Shown: positions 17,328 through 26,321, counted from the stretch's first letter. The stretch: 64,000 bases of DNA from DASXRC01 sp036506495 (GCA_036506495.1 DASXRQ010000136.1:1-64000), one strand, 5' to 3'. The notes: generated by a model from the sequence alone, not told the origin. A program made the numbers and translations.

Positions 17328-18126
17328 GCGCACCGAGGCGAGCGGCAGCGTGTCCGTCATTGACGACGGCCGGGTTCCCACGGTCGTGGTGGACGACGTC
17401 CACGTCGTCTATCGCGTGCACGCCCCGGTCCCGGGCAACACCCCTCTCACGGCGTTCAAGCGGATCGTCTCGCGCGCACCGTCGCCGACCATCCGCGAGG
17501 TGCACGCGGTCAAGGGCGTGAGCCTCGTCGCGTACCAGGGCGAGGCCATCGGCGTGATCGGCAGCAACGGCTCGGGAAAGTCCACGCTGCTGCGCGCGAT
17601 CGCTGGGCTGCTGCCGACACACCGCGGGTCGGTCTACACGAAGGGCCAGCCATCCCTGCTGGGCGTCAACGCGGCACTGCTGAACGATCTGTCCGGTGAG
17701 CGCAACGTCGAGCTCGGTTGCCTGGCGATGGGCATGACCAAGGCAGACGTACGCGAGCAGCGGCAGGAGATCATCGACTTCTCCGGCATCAACGAACACG
17801 GCGATTTCAGCTCGTTGCCGATGCGCACCTACTCGTCGGGCATGGCGGCGCGGCTCCGGTTCTCGATCGCGGCCGCCAAGAGGCACGAGGTACTGCTGAT
17901 CGACGAGGCCCTGGCCACCGGCGACGCGAAGTTCCGCCAGCGCAGCGAGGAGCGCGTGCGAGAGCTGCGTAAGGAGGCCGGGACGGTCGTCCTGGTGAGC
18001 CACCAGGCCAACACCATCCGAGAGACCTGCGAGCGCACGATCTGGCTGGAGGCGGGCGTCATCCGCATGGACGGCCCGACCGGCGAGGTGGTCGACGCGT
18101 ACGAGGCGTTCGCCAAGTCGAAGTAG
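17320..18126 (+). CDS. ABC transporter ATPase, Wzt/TagH-like
   Basis: A 268-residue ATP-binding partner of the upstream permease. Walker A GSNGSGKST (81-89), a signature reduced to YSSGMAARL (171-179) and Walker B VLLIDEALATGD (191-202) match Wzt/TagH-type exporters, in which the signature typically reads SSGM. There is no C-terminal carbohydrate-binding domain, so it resembles the TagH or short Wzt class without glycan-cap recognition. GTG at 17320 lies inside the permease's last codons, indicating coupling. Confidence 0.9.
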   Translation: MAERTEASGSVSVIDDGRVPTVVVDDVHVVYRVHAPVPGNTPLTAFKRIVSRAPSPTIREVHAVKGVSLVAYQGEAIGVIGSNGSGKSTLLRAIAGLLPTHRGSVYTKGQPSLLGVNAALLNDLSGERNVELGCLAMGMTKADVREQRQEIIDFSGINEHGDFSSLPMRTYSSGMAARLRFSIAAAKRHEVLLIDEALATGDAKFRQRSEERVRELRKEAGTVVLVSHQANTIRETCERTIWLEAGVIRMDGPTGEVVDAYEAFAKSK

Positions 18127-18137
18127 GCACGCAACCG

Positions 18138-19508
18138 ATGGCCGATTGGGCGGCACTCCGAGCGCGCGTCGACGGCGAGGTGATCCTGCCCGCCGCGCCG
18201 GGCTACGACGCAGCCCGAAGGCCGGCCATCGCGCGCTTCCACGACGTCCGTCCGGCGGCCGTCGTGCGGTGCGCCACGCCGGCGGACGCCGCGGAGACCC
18301 TGTCGTACGCCCGCCGGTCCGGCCTGCGCGTGGCCGTCCGCTGCGGTGGTCACTGCTTCGCCGGCAGGTCCTCGACCGAGGGCATCGTGGTGGACGTCAC
18401 CCCCATGAACTCGGTGGCCGTGCACGACGGGACCGTCACGGTGGGTGCCGGAACGCGTCTCGGCGACCTGTACGACGCGCTCGCCGGCCACGGCGTGACC
18501 ATCCCGGCCGGATGCGGCCCCACCGTCGGCATCGCGGGCCTCACCCTGGGCGGCGGGCTCGGCGTGCTGGGCCGGATGTACGGACTGACCTGCGACGGCT
18601 TGCGGTCCGCGCAGGTGGTGCTGCCCGGCGGTCGGACGATCGTGTGCGACGAGCGGCGCGACGCGGACCTGTTCTGGGCGCTGCGCGGCGGCGGCAACGG
18701 CACCGTCGGGGTGGTGACCTCGCTGGAGTTCGGGACCGTGCCGGCGCCCGCATCGACCGCGTTCCACCTGACCTGGCCGTACCCGGCCGCGGCCGCGGTG
18801 ATCCAGGCCTGGCAGGCCTGGTCACCCGACGCCTCGGACGAGCTCGCCGCCAGCCTGCTCATCTCGGCGGCCGCCAACACCGCCCGCGCACCCGTCATCA
18901 GCGTGTTCGGCGCGATGGCGGGCGCGGAGGCCGCGTGTCGGACGGCGCTGGACGAGCTGGCCGCGCGGGTTGGCCCGCCGCCCGCCTCCGCCGCGTTCCG
19001 GCACGGATCACACCGGCAGGTCAAGCGGTATCTGTCCACGTTGGACGTCCACGGCGATGGGCCTCGGCCGGACGGGGTGCCGACCGAGGACGACGGGCAC
19101 GCATACAGCAAGTCCGAGTTTTTCGCCCAGACACTGCCCGCCGACGCGGTAGCCGCCCTGGTCGACCACCTCACGAGAGACCGGATGCCCGGCCAGTCGC
19201 GGGAGCTGGACTTCACGCCGTGGGGCGGTGCCTACAATCGGGTACCCGTCGAGGCGGCGGCGTTTCCCCATCGCGATGCTCGCTTCCTGCTCAAGCAGGC
19301 CGTCGTCGTCGACGCCGGGGCGTCGGCGGCCGAGCGGCGGGCGGCCACGCGGTGGTTGGTGCGGTCCTGGGAGCTCGCACACCGATGGGGGACCGGCGGG
19401 GTGTACCCCAACTTCCCGGATCCCGACCTGCCGGACCCGGACGCCGCGTACTACGGCGCGAACCTCCCCCGGCTGCGTGAGGTCATCCGGACGTACGGTC
19501 GAAGCTGA
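18138..19508 (+). CDS. FAD-linked oxidoreductase, berberine-bridge-enzyme-like
   Basis: A 456-residue FAD-binding PCMH/BBE-like oxidase. Both bicovalent flavin attachment residues appear: H72 in CGGHCFAG and C152 in YGLTCDGL, with the LTLGGGLGVLGR loop between. The BBE C-terminal motif is present as YPNFPDPDL ... YYGANLPRLREV, but the protein ends at TYGRS, about 15 residues before the usual DPxNxFxxxQ tail, so it is slightly C-truncated. Such enzymes oxidise sugars or natural-product alcohols. It follows the ABC operon by 11 bp and may share its transcript. Confidence 0.85.
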   Translation: MADWAALRARVDGEVILPAAPGYDAARRPAIARFHDVRPAAVVRCATPADAAETLSYARRSGLRVAVRCGGHCFAGRSSTEGIVVDVTPMNSVAVHDGTVTVGAGTRLGDLYDALAGHGVTIPAGCGPTVGIAGLTLGGGLGVLGRMYGLTCDGLRSAQVVLPGGRTIVCDERRDADLFWALRGGGNGTVGVVTSLEFGTVPAPASTAFHLTWPYPAAAAVIQAWQAWSPDASDELAASLLISAAANTARAPVISVFGAMAGAEAACRTALDELAARVGPPPASAAFRHGSHRQVKRYLSTLDVHGDGPRPDGVPTEDDGHAYSKSEFFAQTLPADAVAALVDHLTRDRMPGQSRELDFTPWGGAYNRVPVEAAAFPHRDARFLLKQAVVVDAGASAAERRAATRWLVRSWELAHRWGTGGVYPNFPDPDLPDPDAAYYGANLPRLREVIRTYGRS

Positions 19509-19544
19509 CAGGCACCGACGAGCCGACGGGCACAAGGGGGAGCC

Positions 19545-20525
19545 ATGGAGTACGCACGGTTGGGGTCGACGGGACTGCGGGTGTCGCGGATCTGCCTCGG
19601 CATGATGAGCTTCGGCAATCAGACCGAGCGTGCCTGGCACATCGGCGCGGACGAGGCCGAGCCCATCGTCCGCCGCGCGGTCGACGCGGGCGTCATCTTC
19701 TTCGATACCGCCGATGTCTACGACAAGGGCGCCAGCGAAGAGATCACCGGCCGGTTGCTCGGCAAGCTGTTCGGCGAGCGCGACGACTACGTCCTCGCGA
19801 CGAAGGTGCGCTTTCCCATGGGACCCGGCCCAAACGACCAGGGCCTGTCGCGCAAGCACATCCTGGCGAGCATCGACGCCTCGCTGCGCCGGCTGGGCAC
19901 CGACCACGTCGACCTCTACCAGATCCACCGCTGGGACTACCAGACGCCGATCGAGGAGACCATGGAGGCTCTGCATGACGTCGTGCGCGCCGGCAAGGCC
20001 CGCTATCTCGGCGCGTCCAGCATGTTCGCCTGGCAGTTCGCCAAGGCGCAGAACACCGCGCAGGCCGCCGGCTGGACCCGGTTCACGTCGATGCAGAACC
20101 ACTACAACCTCGTCTACCGCGAGGAGGAGCGCGAGATGATCCCGCTCTGCCTCGACCAAGGCGTCGGCATCATCCCGTGGAGTCCGCTGGCCCGCGGGCT
20201 GCTCGCCGGGAATCGGGAGCGCGGCGGTGCGGCGGGGACGGTACGCGCCGGGAACGATCCGTTGGCCGAGGAGATGTACTCCGACGAGGACTTCGACGTC
20301 GTCGACGCCGTGCGCACGGTCGCGGCCGACCGCGGGCTGCCACCGGCGCAGATCGCGCTGGCGTGGCTGCTGGGCCGGCCGGGCGTCACCGCGCCGATCG
20401 TGGGCGCGACGAGGCTCGGTCACCTCGAGGACGCCATCGCGGCGGTCGACGTAGAGCTCAGCGATGACGAGATCGGCCGCCTGGAGGCGCCGTACCGGCC
20501 ACACCGCGTCCTCGGCCACGCCTGA
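19545..20525 (+). CDS. Aldo/keto reductase
   Basis: A 326-residue NADPH-dependent aldo/keto reductase of the YajO/Tas-like (AKR) type. The catalytic tetrad is visible: D54 and Y59 in FFDTADVYDKG, K87 in LATKVRF and H128 in YQIHRWD. The NADPH-binding C-terminal region reads GRPGVTAPIVGATRLGHLED. ATG at 19545 follows AAGGGGGAG. Convergent with the ROK kinase gene. Confidence 0.9.
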   Translation: MEYARLGSTGLRVSRICLGMMSFGNQTERAWHIGADEAEPIVRRAVDAGVIFFDTADVYDKGASEEITGRLLGKLFGERDDYVLATKVRFPMGPGPNDQGLSRKHILASIDASLRRLGTDHVDLYQIHRWDYQTPIEETMEALHDVVRAGKARYLGASSMFAWQFAKAQNTAQAAGWTRFTSMQNHYNLVYREEEREMIPLCLDQGVGIIPWSPLARGLLAGNRERGGAAGTVRAGNDPLAEEMYSDEDFDVVDAVRTVAADRGLPPAQIALAWLLGRPGVTAPIVGATRLGHLEDAIAAVDVELSDDEIGRLEAPYRPHRVLGHA

Positions 20526-20541
20526 GCCGAGCCCGACCCGG

Positions 20542-21294
20542 TCAGGTACCGCTGATCGACCAGGCGCGGACGCCACCGATGATGCCGGCCGTGTTCGGCA
20601 CGACCACCACGTCGTCGCCCATCCGAGCGAGCTGCTCGGGGCGGATCAGGCGGGCGTTCCCGCCGCCGAGGTAGAGCCGATCCCAACAGAAGACGGGGCG
20701 CAGGCCGTCCACGACGGCGCGGACCCGCCGGGACCAGAACGTGTCTCCCAGCCGGCGGCGCTCCTGCTCGCCGATGTAGGTGTCGTAGCTGGTGCCCCAG
20801 CGGACGGGGGCCAGCGAGAGCTCCAGGTGCGGGGCGAGGCGGCCGCCGTCGAACAATGCGCAGCCGAGCCCGGTGCCCAGTGTGAGCACCAGCTCGAGGC
20901 CCGCGCCGGCCACAACGCCGGCCCCATGCACCTCGGCGTCGTTGAGGACGAGCGTGGGTACGCCGAACGCGTCGGCCAGCGCGGTCCGGGCGTCGAAGCC
21001 CGACCACTCCTCGACCAGGGCCGGATCGACCTTGGTACGCGGGCCGCTGCGCGTCACGTAGTGCGGGGTGGCGACGACCACGCCGTGCCGGATCATTCCC
21101 GGCATGCCGACGGTGGCGCGATCCGGCCGGGGCAGGTTCGCGGCCAGCTCGGTCAGCGTCTTGACGAACAGCGCCGGCGGCAGCGGGTACGGCGTGGCTA
21201 CCCGGAGCGGGTGAGCTCGCATCGTGCCCGACTCGTCGAGCACCGAGCCCTTGATCCCCCCGCCGCCGCAGTCGATCGCCAAGGTCGTTACCAC
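20542..21294 (-). CDS. ROK-family polyphosphate glucokinase-like protein
   Basis: A 250-residue ROK-family kinase most like actinobacterial polyphosphate glucokinase, which phosphorylates glucose with polyphosphate or ATP. The phosphate-1 motif is AIDCGGGGIKGS near the N-terminus; the glucose-binding region contains NDAEVHGAG and the second phosphate motif is LTLGTGLGCALFDGG. The zinc-binding Cys cluster of classical ROK kinases is absent, as in PpgK. GTG at 21294 gives the canonical start; reading from an ATG at 21330 adds 12 unlikely residues. Confidence 0.8.
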   Translation of the reverse strand: MVTTLAIDCGGGGIKGSVLDESGTMRAHPLRVATPYPLPPALFVKTLTELAANLPRPDRATVGMPGMIRHGVVVATPHYVTRSGPRTKVDPALVEEWSGFDARTALADAFGVPTLVLNDAEVHGAGVVAGAGLELVLTLGTGLGCALFDGGRLAPHLELSLAPVRWGTSYDTYIGEQERRRLGDTFWSRRVRAVVDGLRPVFCWDRLYLGGGNARLIRPEQLARMGDDVVVVPNTAGIIGGVRAWSISGT

Positions 21295-21428
21295 GTCACC
21301 AGTGTCCCAGCCGGGCCGGCGGAACCTCACAGTCGGGTCACAGCCTCAACACATAAGGACGGCAGCCGGGCACGGCACGGTTGGTCACACGGCAGTCGAA
21401 CCACACGCCGACAGAACGGAGGCACCAC

Positions 21429-21716
21429 GTGATCGGGCGGGAGCGCGGCCTGCGACGGGCCGCAGTGATCACCACCGCGATGGGTGTGGCCAGCGTCGCC
21501 GGCGCGGTCGCCGTCGCGCTGGCGGCGCGCGCCGACGACCACGCCGCTCCGACGACGGGAACGTCGACGGCGGACAGCGGGTCGGCCACCGCCGGATCCT
21601 CCGACTCCGGCAGCGGTACGGGGACGGGACAGTCGTCGACCGACGGCGGCTCCGGCTGGCCCTCGCTGTCCGGCAGCAGCGGCGGCTCCGGCGACGCCAC
21701 GTCGGGAGGGTCGTGA
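21429..21716 (+). CDS. Small Ser/Gly-rich membrane-anchored protein of the ApbE operon
   Basis: A 95-residue protein: one membrane helix (about residues 10-32) preceded by arginines, then an extracytoplasmic tail rich in Ser, Gly, Thr and Asp. It ends one base before the ApbE gene, so the two are translated together. In related redox operons this place is normally held by an FMN-binding protein that ApbE flavinylates on a Thr. No full FMN-binding domain is present here; the C-terminal GDATSGGS bears only a faint resemblance to the D-x-x-T/S-G-A-T target motif. GTG at 21429. The function is unknown. Confidence 0.65.
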   Translation: MIGRERGLRRAAVITTAMGVASVAGAVAVALAARADDHAAPTTGTSTADSGSATAGSSDSGSGTGTGQSSTDGGSGWPSLSGSSGGSGDATSGGS

Positions 21717-21717
21717 A

Positions 21718-22650
21718 ATGCCGCTGCTGGAACGGCTGCCCGTCGGCGACGATTGTGCACAGTGGATGGTGTGGGGGACGGTCGCCCGGCTCGTCGTCAC
21801 CGAACCCGCCGCCCGGGCGGAGGCGACCGCGATCGTACGCGGCGAGCTTGCGAGCATCGACGAGGCGTGCAGCCGGTTCCGTCCCGACTCGGAGCTTCGG
21901 CGGGTGGCCTCGGCCGCGGGCCGGCCGGTGCGGGTCAGCCCGCTGCTGACCGAGCTCGTCGGGGTGGCGCTGCGCGCGGCGCGGGACACCGACGGCGACG
22001 TGACGCCGACCGTCGGAGCCGCGCTCGCAACCCTCGGGTACGACCGCGACTTCGCGCTGCTGCCCGGCCGCCGGCTGGTGTCGGCTCTGACGATCTACCC
22101 GGTGCCCGACTGGCGTCGGGTCCGGCTCGAGGGCGACCTGCTGACCGTGCCGGCCGGTGTGGAGCTGGATTTCGGCGCCACCGCCAAGGCCGCGGCCGCC
22201 GACCGCTGCGCCGCGGCCGTGGCCGACCGGTGCGGCGTGGGCGTGCTCGTGGCGCTCGGCGGCGACATCGCCACGGTGGGTCCGGCGCCCGGGGGCGGCT
22301 GGCGGGTGCTGGTGCGGGACCGGCCCGACGACCCGGAGTGTCTGGTGACGCTGCCGGGCGGGGCCGCGCTCGCCACGTCCAGCACGGTCAGCCGGCGGTG
22401 GCGCAGCGCGGACGAGGCGCTACACCACATCATCGACCCGCAGACCGGCCGATCCGCGCGCCCGGTTTGGCGCACGGTGTCGCTCGCCGCGTTCGACTGC
22501 GTACGCGCGAACACGCTCAGCACCGCCGCCGTGGTGCGCGGCCGCCGGGCCGTCGCCTGGCTACGCGGCCTGGGCGCGCCGGCGCGGCTCGTCGCTACGG
22601 ACGGCTCGGTCACCCGGCTGGGTGGCTGGCCCGAGCGGGGCGGTGACTGA
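21718..22650 (+). CDS. apbE: FAD:protein FMN transferase, ApbE family
   Basis: A 310-residue ApbE-type flavin transferase, which moves FMN from FAD onto a Ser/Thr of a target protein outside the cytoplasm. Motifs: SRFRPDSEL (52-60), DFGATAKAAAADRC (151-164, the conserved G-A-x-x-K), VALGGDIATVG (178-188) and HHIIDPQTGR (236-245). No signal peptide is visible from ATG 21718, so the mature location is uncertain; some ApbE proteins act in the cytoplasm. It overlaps the following membrane protein by one base (TGATG). Confidence 0.88.
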   Translation: MPLLERLPVGDDCAQWMVWGTVARLVVTEPAARAEATAIVRGELASIDEACSRFRPDSELRRVASAAGRPVRVSPLLTELVGVALRAARDTDGDVTPTVGAALATLGYDRDFALLPGRRLVSALTIYPVPDWRRVRLEGDLLTVPAGVELDFGATAKAAAADRCAAAVADRCGVGVLVALGGDIATVGPAPGGGWRVLVRDRPDDPECLVTLPGGAALATSSTVSRRWRSADEALHHIIDPQTGRSARPVWRTVSLAAFDCVRANTLSTAAVVRGRRAVAWLRGLGAPARLVATDGSVTRLGGWPERGGD

Positions 22651-23234
22651 TGGTCGACGCGCTCTGGTACCTCGCCCGCGGCACCGGCGTGGTGTCCCTG
22701 GCCTTGCTCACCGTCGTCGTGGTCCTCGGCGTCGGCACGCGCGCGGCGCGCCCGGTGTTCGGCCTGCCGCGGTTCGCCGTGGGCCTCGTCCACCGGAATG
22801 CCGCCCTGATGGCCGTCGCCTTGCTGACCATCCACGTGGTCAGCCTCCTCTTCGACCCGTACGCCCAGCTGCGCCTGGTCGATGTCGTCGTGCCGTTCGA
22901 CGCGGCGTACCGCCCGCTGTGGGTCGGACTGGGCACGCTCGGCTGCGAGCTGTTGGTCGCGCTCGTGGCCACCAGCCTGGTCCGCCACCGGCTCGGGCGG
23001 CGGACCTGGCGCGCGGTCCATTGGCTCGCGTACGCCGCGTGGCCGGTGGCCTGGCTGCACGCCCTCGGCACGGGCACCGACCGCGGCGAGACGTGGCTGC
23101 GTACCGTGGCCGGGATCTGCGCGGCGGCCGTGGTTGCGGCCGTCGCGTGGCGCGCGGGGAACGGCCGCGTGTTCGCCGACCGTCGTCCCGCGCCGGTGGC
23201 CGCGGAGGGCATCCACTATGGAGGTAATCGGTGA
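22650..23234 (+). CDS. Ferric-reductase-like bis-heme transmembrane protein
   Basis: A 194-residue membrane protein with about six helices. Two histidine pairs, H48/H62 and H124/H137, are spaced 14 and 13 residues apart on neighbouring helices, as in ferric reductase/NOX and MsrQ/YedZ proteins that coordinate two b-type hemes across the membrane. No flavin/NAD domain is fused, so electrons must come from a partner, plausibly the downstream NuoF-like protein or ferredoxin. Overlaps both neighbours by 1-4 nt, indicating tight coupling. Confidence 0.85.
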   Translation: MVDALWYLARGTGVVSLALLTVVVVLGVGTRAARPVFGLPRFAVGLVHRNAALMAVALLTIHVVSLLFDPYAQLRLVDVVVPFDAAYRPLWVGLGTLGCELLVALVATSLVRHRLGRRTWRAVHWLAYAAWPVAWLHALGTGTDRGETWLRTVAGICAAAVVAAVAWRAGNGRVFADRRPAPVAAEGIHYGGNR

Positions 23235-24469
23235 GCGTCTCCGTGGACACGTCGACCCGACCCGGGGTCACCGCACCGGCCGGCCGGAACCGGCTGCTCG
23301 GCTCCGGCGCGTCCGATCTCGCGAGTCACGACCGCCGGCACGGTGCGTTGCCGCGGTTCGGGTCCGGCGGCCGGCTCATCGGTGAGGTTGCGGACGCCGG
23401 GCTGACCGGCCGCGGTGGTGCCGGGTTTCCCACGCATCGGAAGATGGCCGAGGTGGCAGCGGGGCGCGACGTCGTCGTGGTGGCGAACGCGGCCGAGGGC
23501 GAGCCAGCCAGCGCGAAGGACCGCACGCTCCTGGCGTACGCCCCGCATCTCGTCCTCGACGGCCTGCAGCTCGCGGCGGAGGCCGTGGCCGCCCGGCACG
23601 TCCACATCTACCTGCGGCGGTCCGCGACGGCGGGGGTTCGCGCCGCGCTGGCCGAGCGCCACGCGGCTCGCTGGGACCGGCTGCCGGTCGTCGTCCATAC
23701 CGCGCCCGACACCTTCGTCTCGGGCGAGGAGTCGGCCGTGGTCGCGGCGGTCTCCGGCCGGCGGGCCGTCCCGGCCGACCGGCTCCGCCGGGTGAGCGAG
23801 GTCGGCGTCAACGGCGCTCCGACGCTGGTGCAGAACGTGGAGACGCTCGCGCACCTCGGTCTCATCGCCCGGCACGGCCCGGCCTGGTTCCGTCGGCAGG
23901 GCACGGCGGATGAGCCCGGCACCTTCCTCGCGACGGTCGGCGGTGCGGTGGCCTCGCCGGGCGTGTACGAGGCGCCGTACGGCATTCGGCTCGCCGACGC
24001 GATCGCGCTGGCCGGGGGCCCGGCCGCGCCGCTGCGGGCCGTACTGGTGGGCGGCTTCCACGGAGGCTGGGTGCCGGCGGCCCCCGACCTGCCGGTCAGT
24101 CGGGCCGGACTGGCAGCGTACGGCGCCACGCCCGGAGCCGGGGTGATGATCGCGTTGGACACCGCGACCTGCGGGCTGGCCGAGGCCGCTCGCATCGTCG
24201 GCTATCTCGCCGCCCAGAGCGCGGGCCAGTGCGGCCCGTGCGTCAACGGCCTGCCGAGGCTCGCGGAGACGCTGGCGGCGCTCGCCCGACCGCGATGCGA
24301 CTCCCGGCTCGCCGTCGAGGTCGAACGGCTCGCCACGGTGGTGACCGGGCGCGGGGCCTGCCGACACCCCGACAGCACCGGCCGGCTGGCCCGCAGCACG
24401 CTGCGCGCGTTCGCCGAGGACGTGACCGCACACCTGAGCGGCCGCTGCGTCGCACGCAGGGCCCGATGA
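23231..24469 (+). CDS. NuoF-like flavoprotein (FMN/NADH, SLBB, Fe-S)
   Basis: A 412-residue protein related to the 51-kDa NADH-binding subunit of complex I. FMN/NADH motifs RGGAGFPT (61-68) and AAEGEPASAKDR (87-98) are intact, followed by an SLBB-like region. The Fe-S motif of NuoF (S-C-G-x-C-x-P-C) is altered to SAGQCGPC: the first Cys is A331, leaving C334, C337 and C377, with C314 as a possible substitute. Encoded between a bis-heme membrane protein and a ferredoxin, so it probably links NAD(P)H or ferredoxin to the membrane hemes. GTG at 23231 overlaps the upstream gene by 4 nt. Confidence 0.85.
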   Translation: MSVSVDTSTRPGVTAPAGRNRLLGSGASDLASHDRRHGALPRFGSGGRLIGEVADAGLTGRGGAGFPTHRKMAEVAAGRDVVVVANAAEGEPASAKDRTLLAYAPHLVLDGLQLAAEAVAARHVHIYLRRSATAGVRAALAERHAARWDRLPVVVHTAPDTFVSGEESAVVAAVSGRRAVPADRLRRVSEVGVNGAPTLVQNVETLAHLGLIARHGPAWFRRQGTADEPGTFLATVGGAVASPGVYEAPYGIRLADAIALAGGPAAPLRAVLVGGFHGGWVPAAPDLPVSRAGLAAYGATPGAGVMIALDTATCGLAEAARIVGYLAAQSAGQCGPCVNGLPRLAETLAALARPRCDSRLAVEVERLATVVTGRGACRHPDSTGRLARSTLRAFAEDVTAHLSGRCVARRAR

Positions 24470-24482
24470 AACGGGGGAGACC

Positions 24483-24707
24483 GTGACCGACTCGAGGCTG
24501 CACGTCGACTGGACCGCGTGCGATGGCCGCGGCATGTGCGTCGAGCTGCTGCCCGAGCTGCTGGCCGCCGACGACTGGGGCTACCCGGTGCCGCTCGACG
24601 GCCGCCGCGAGCCGGTCGTGCCGGCTCACCTCGTCGGGCCTGCCCGGCGCGCGGTCAACCAATGCCCCATGCTGGCGTTGCGGTTGCTCGGCCGCCCCGC
24701 TAACTGA
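24483..24707 (+). CDS. Ferredoxin, probable single [3Fe-4S] cluster
   Basis: A 74-residue ferredoxin with C13-x5-C19 and C61-P, the pattern of actinobacterial [3Fe-4S] ferredoxins that serve P450s or small redox chains. It is the last gene of the ApbE/heme/NuoF-like operon, 13 bp after the flavoprotein gene, with GTG at 24483 after GGGGGAGA. Its 3' end overlaps the convergent gene by 8 bp. The cluster type is inferred from the three cysteines and needs spectroscopy. Confidence 0.85.
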   Translation: MTDSRLHVDWTACDGRGMCVELLPELLAADDWGYPVPLDGRREPVVPAHLVGPARRAVNQCPMLALRLLGRPAN

Positions 24708-25170
24708 CCCTCGTGTAGGTCACGTAGAAGTCGAGCTCCCAGCTCGAACCGTCGCCGGAACGGTCCCAGCGCGCCTCGATCGTGTTGCCGGCGTCGACGA
24801 AGGTGCCGATGAAGCGCTGGTGGAAGCCCGGGGCGTTCCGCCACATCGTCCAGACGTCGTCGGCGAGGGTCATCTGGTAGACGCGGAAGACTCCGCGCGC
24901 GTCGGCGTACAGCATGCTGAAGTTCTGGCTCGTGTCGTCCAGTCCGACGATCGTGGTGACCGGGAACGGCGAATGCGCCGCCCAGTCCTGCGGCGCGGAC
25001 TCGGCCGGTTCGGCGTCCGCATGCTGGATCACGAAGGGCTCCCCGGCGAGCCAATCGAAGCTCGTCCGGCCGTACGCGACGACCCGGCCTCCAACGGAGG
25101 CCTCCATGTCCCATTCGCCCACGAGCGCGCCCAGGCGTCGCAGCGCGGGGTTCAGCGCTGGTCGGGGCAT
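24700..25170 (-). CDS. DUF1579-like beta-barrel protein
   Basis: A 156-residue cytoplasmic protein of the actinobacterial lipocalin-like group often labelled DUF1579. Motifs include LGALVGEWDMEA at the N-terminus, GRTSFDWLAGEPFVIQ and a C-terminal WELDFYVTYTRV strand. ATG at 25170 follows GGGGGAGGACC. Function is unknown. It converges on the ferredoxin gene with an 8-bp overlap. Confidence 0.75.
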   Translation of the reverse strand: MPRPALNPALRRLGALVGEWDMEASVGGRVVAYGRTSFDWLAGEPFVIQHADAEPAESAPQDWAAHSPFPVTTIVGLDDTSQNFSMLYADARGVFRVYQMTLADDVWTMWRNAPGFHQRFIGTFVDAGNTIEARWDRSGDGSSWELDFYVTYTRVS

Positions 25171-25212
25171 TGGTCCTCCCCCTAGCCGTCTCCATGTGGC
25201 ACGTTGCTCTAC

Positions 25213-26275
25213 ATGACGCCGATGCGCACGCCGGTCGTCGCCACGGTGCTGCTTGTGCTCGCGGCCTGCGGCTCGACCGCACCCGCGGCTCACCCGACCG
25301 GGTCGGCCCGGGTCGGCGGCGGCCCCGCGAACGCCAGCGGCTCCGCCACCGTCCAGCCGGACGCGATCAGCGGGTTCGGGGTCGGCGCGACGCCCGGCGC
25401 CACCCCCTCCTCCTCGCGCGCCTGCCCGGTGTTCCCGCCGAACAATGTCTGGCACTCGGACGTGTCGCGGTTGCCGGTCCATCGGAACTCGGCGGCGTAC
25501 GTCGGCAGCATCGGTGTGACCGGCACGGTGCATCCGGACTTCGGTGCGGGGTTCTACGACGGCGGCGCGATCGGCATCCCGGTGACCACGGTGCCAGCGG
25601 GAACGCCGGGCGTCCGGGTCGGGTTCGACTACGCGAACGAGAGCGACACCGGTCCGTACCCCATCCCGGTCTCGGTCAAGATCGAGGCGGGTAGCGACCA
25701 TCACATCATTCTCTACGACCGGGTGCGCTGCCGGGCGTACGAGCTGTTCGCCGCGCGGAGAGTCGGCGGCGGCTGGCGCGCCGGGTCCGGCGCGATCTTT
25801 GACCTTCGCGCCAACGCGTTGCGCCCGGCGGGTTGGACCTCGGCCGACGCCGCCGGGCTGTCGATCCTGGCCGGGCTGGTCCGGTAAGAGGAGGTCGCTA
25901 GCGGGCACATCGACCACGCCATCCGGGTAACCGCGCCGCGCACCCGCGACGCGTACGTCTGGCCGGCCCGGCACGCCGCATCCGCCTCGACCGACGCGGC
26001 GCTGCCCCCGATGGGCCTCCGGCTGCGACTGAAGTCCACCGTGGACATCTTACGGTTGCCGGCTCAGGCGCGGGTGGTCGCGCGGGGCCATGCAGCGGTA
26101 CGGCGTGCTGGTCGCGGACAACGGCTCCCCGTGGTTCATCTCGGGTGCTCCCGACAACCGGTGGAACAACGACGCGCTACGGGCGCTCAGCGCGCTGCGG
26201 GGCAGCGACTTCGAAGCGGTCGACACGTCCGGTCTACGCGTGTCGCCCGACTCGGCGGCGGCTCGCGCGGGTTAG
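25213..26275 (+). pseudogene. Secreted lipoprotein gene, broken by a nonsense codon and a frameshift
   Basis: An N-terminal lipoprotein signal (TVLLVLAACGS, lipobox LAAC) leads into a conserved secreted domain (FPPNNVWHSDVS, VHPDFGAGFYDGGAIGIP, FDYANESDTGPYPIP, LRPAGWTSADAAGLSILAG). At 25885-25887 a TAA stands where the family has Tyr (LVR-Tyr-EEV). The same frame continues with HAIRVTAPRTRDAYVWPARH and MGLRLRLKSTVDI. At a GGGG run (26084-26087) one extra base shifts the frame; the remainder, MQRYGVLVADNGSPWFISGA and NRWNNDALRAL, follows one frame over to the stop at 26275. Two independent lesions argue for real decay. Start could be 25204, 25213 or 25222. Confidence 0.8.
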
Positions 26276-26321
26276 AAGCGGGCCCGGTGCCGAGACATCA
26301 TCCGGCCCGTCGCCCATGTCG

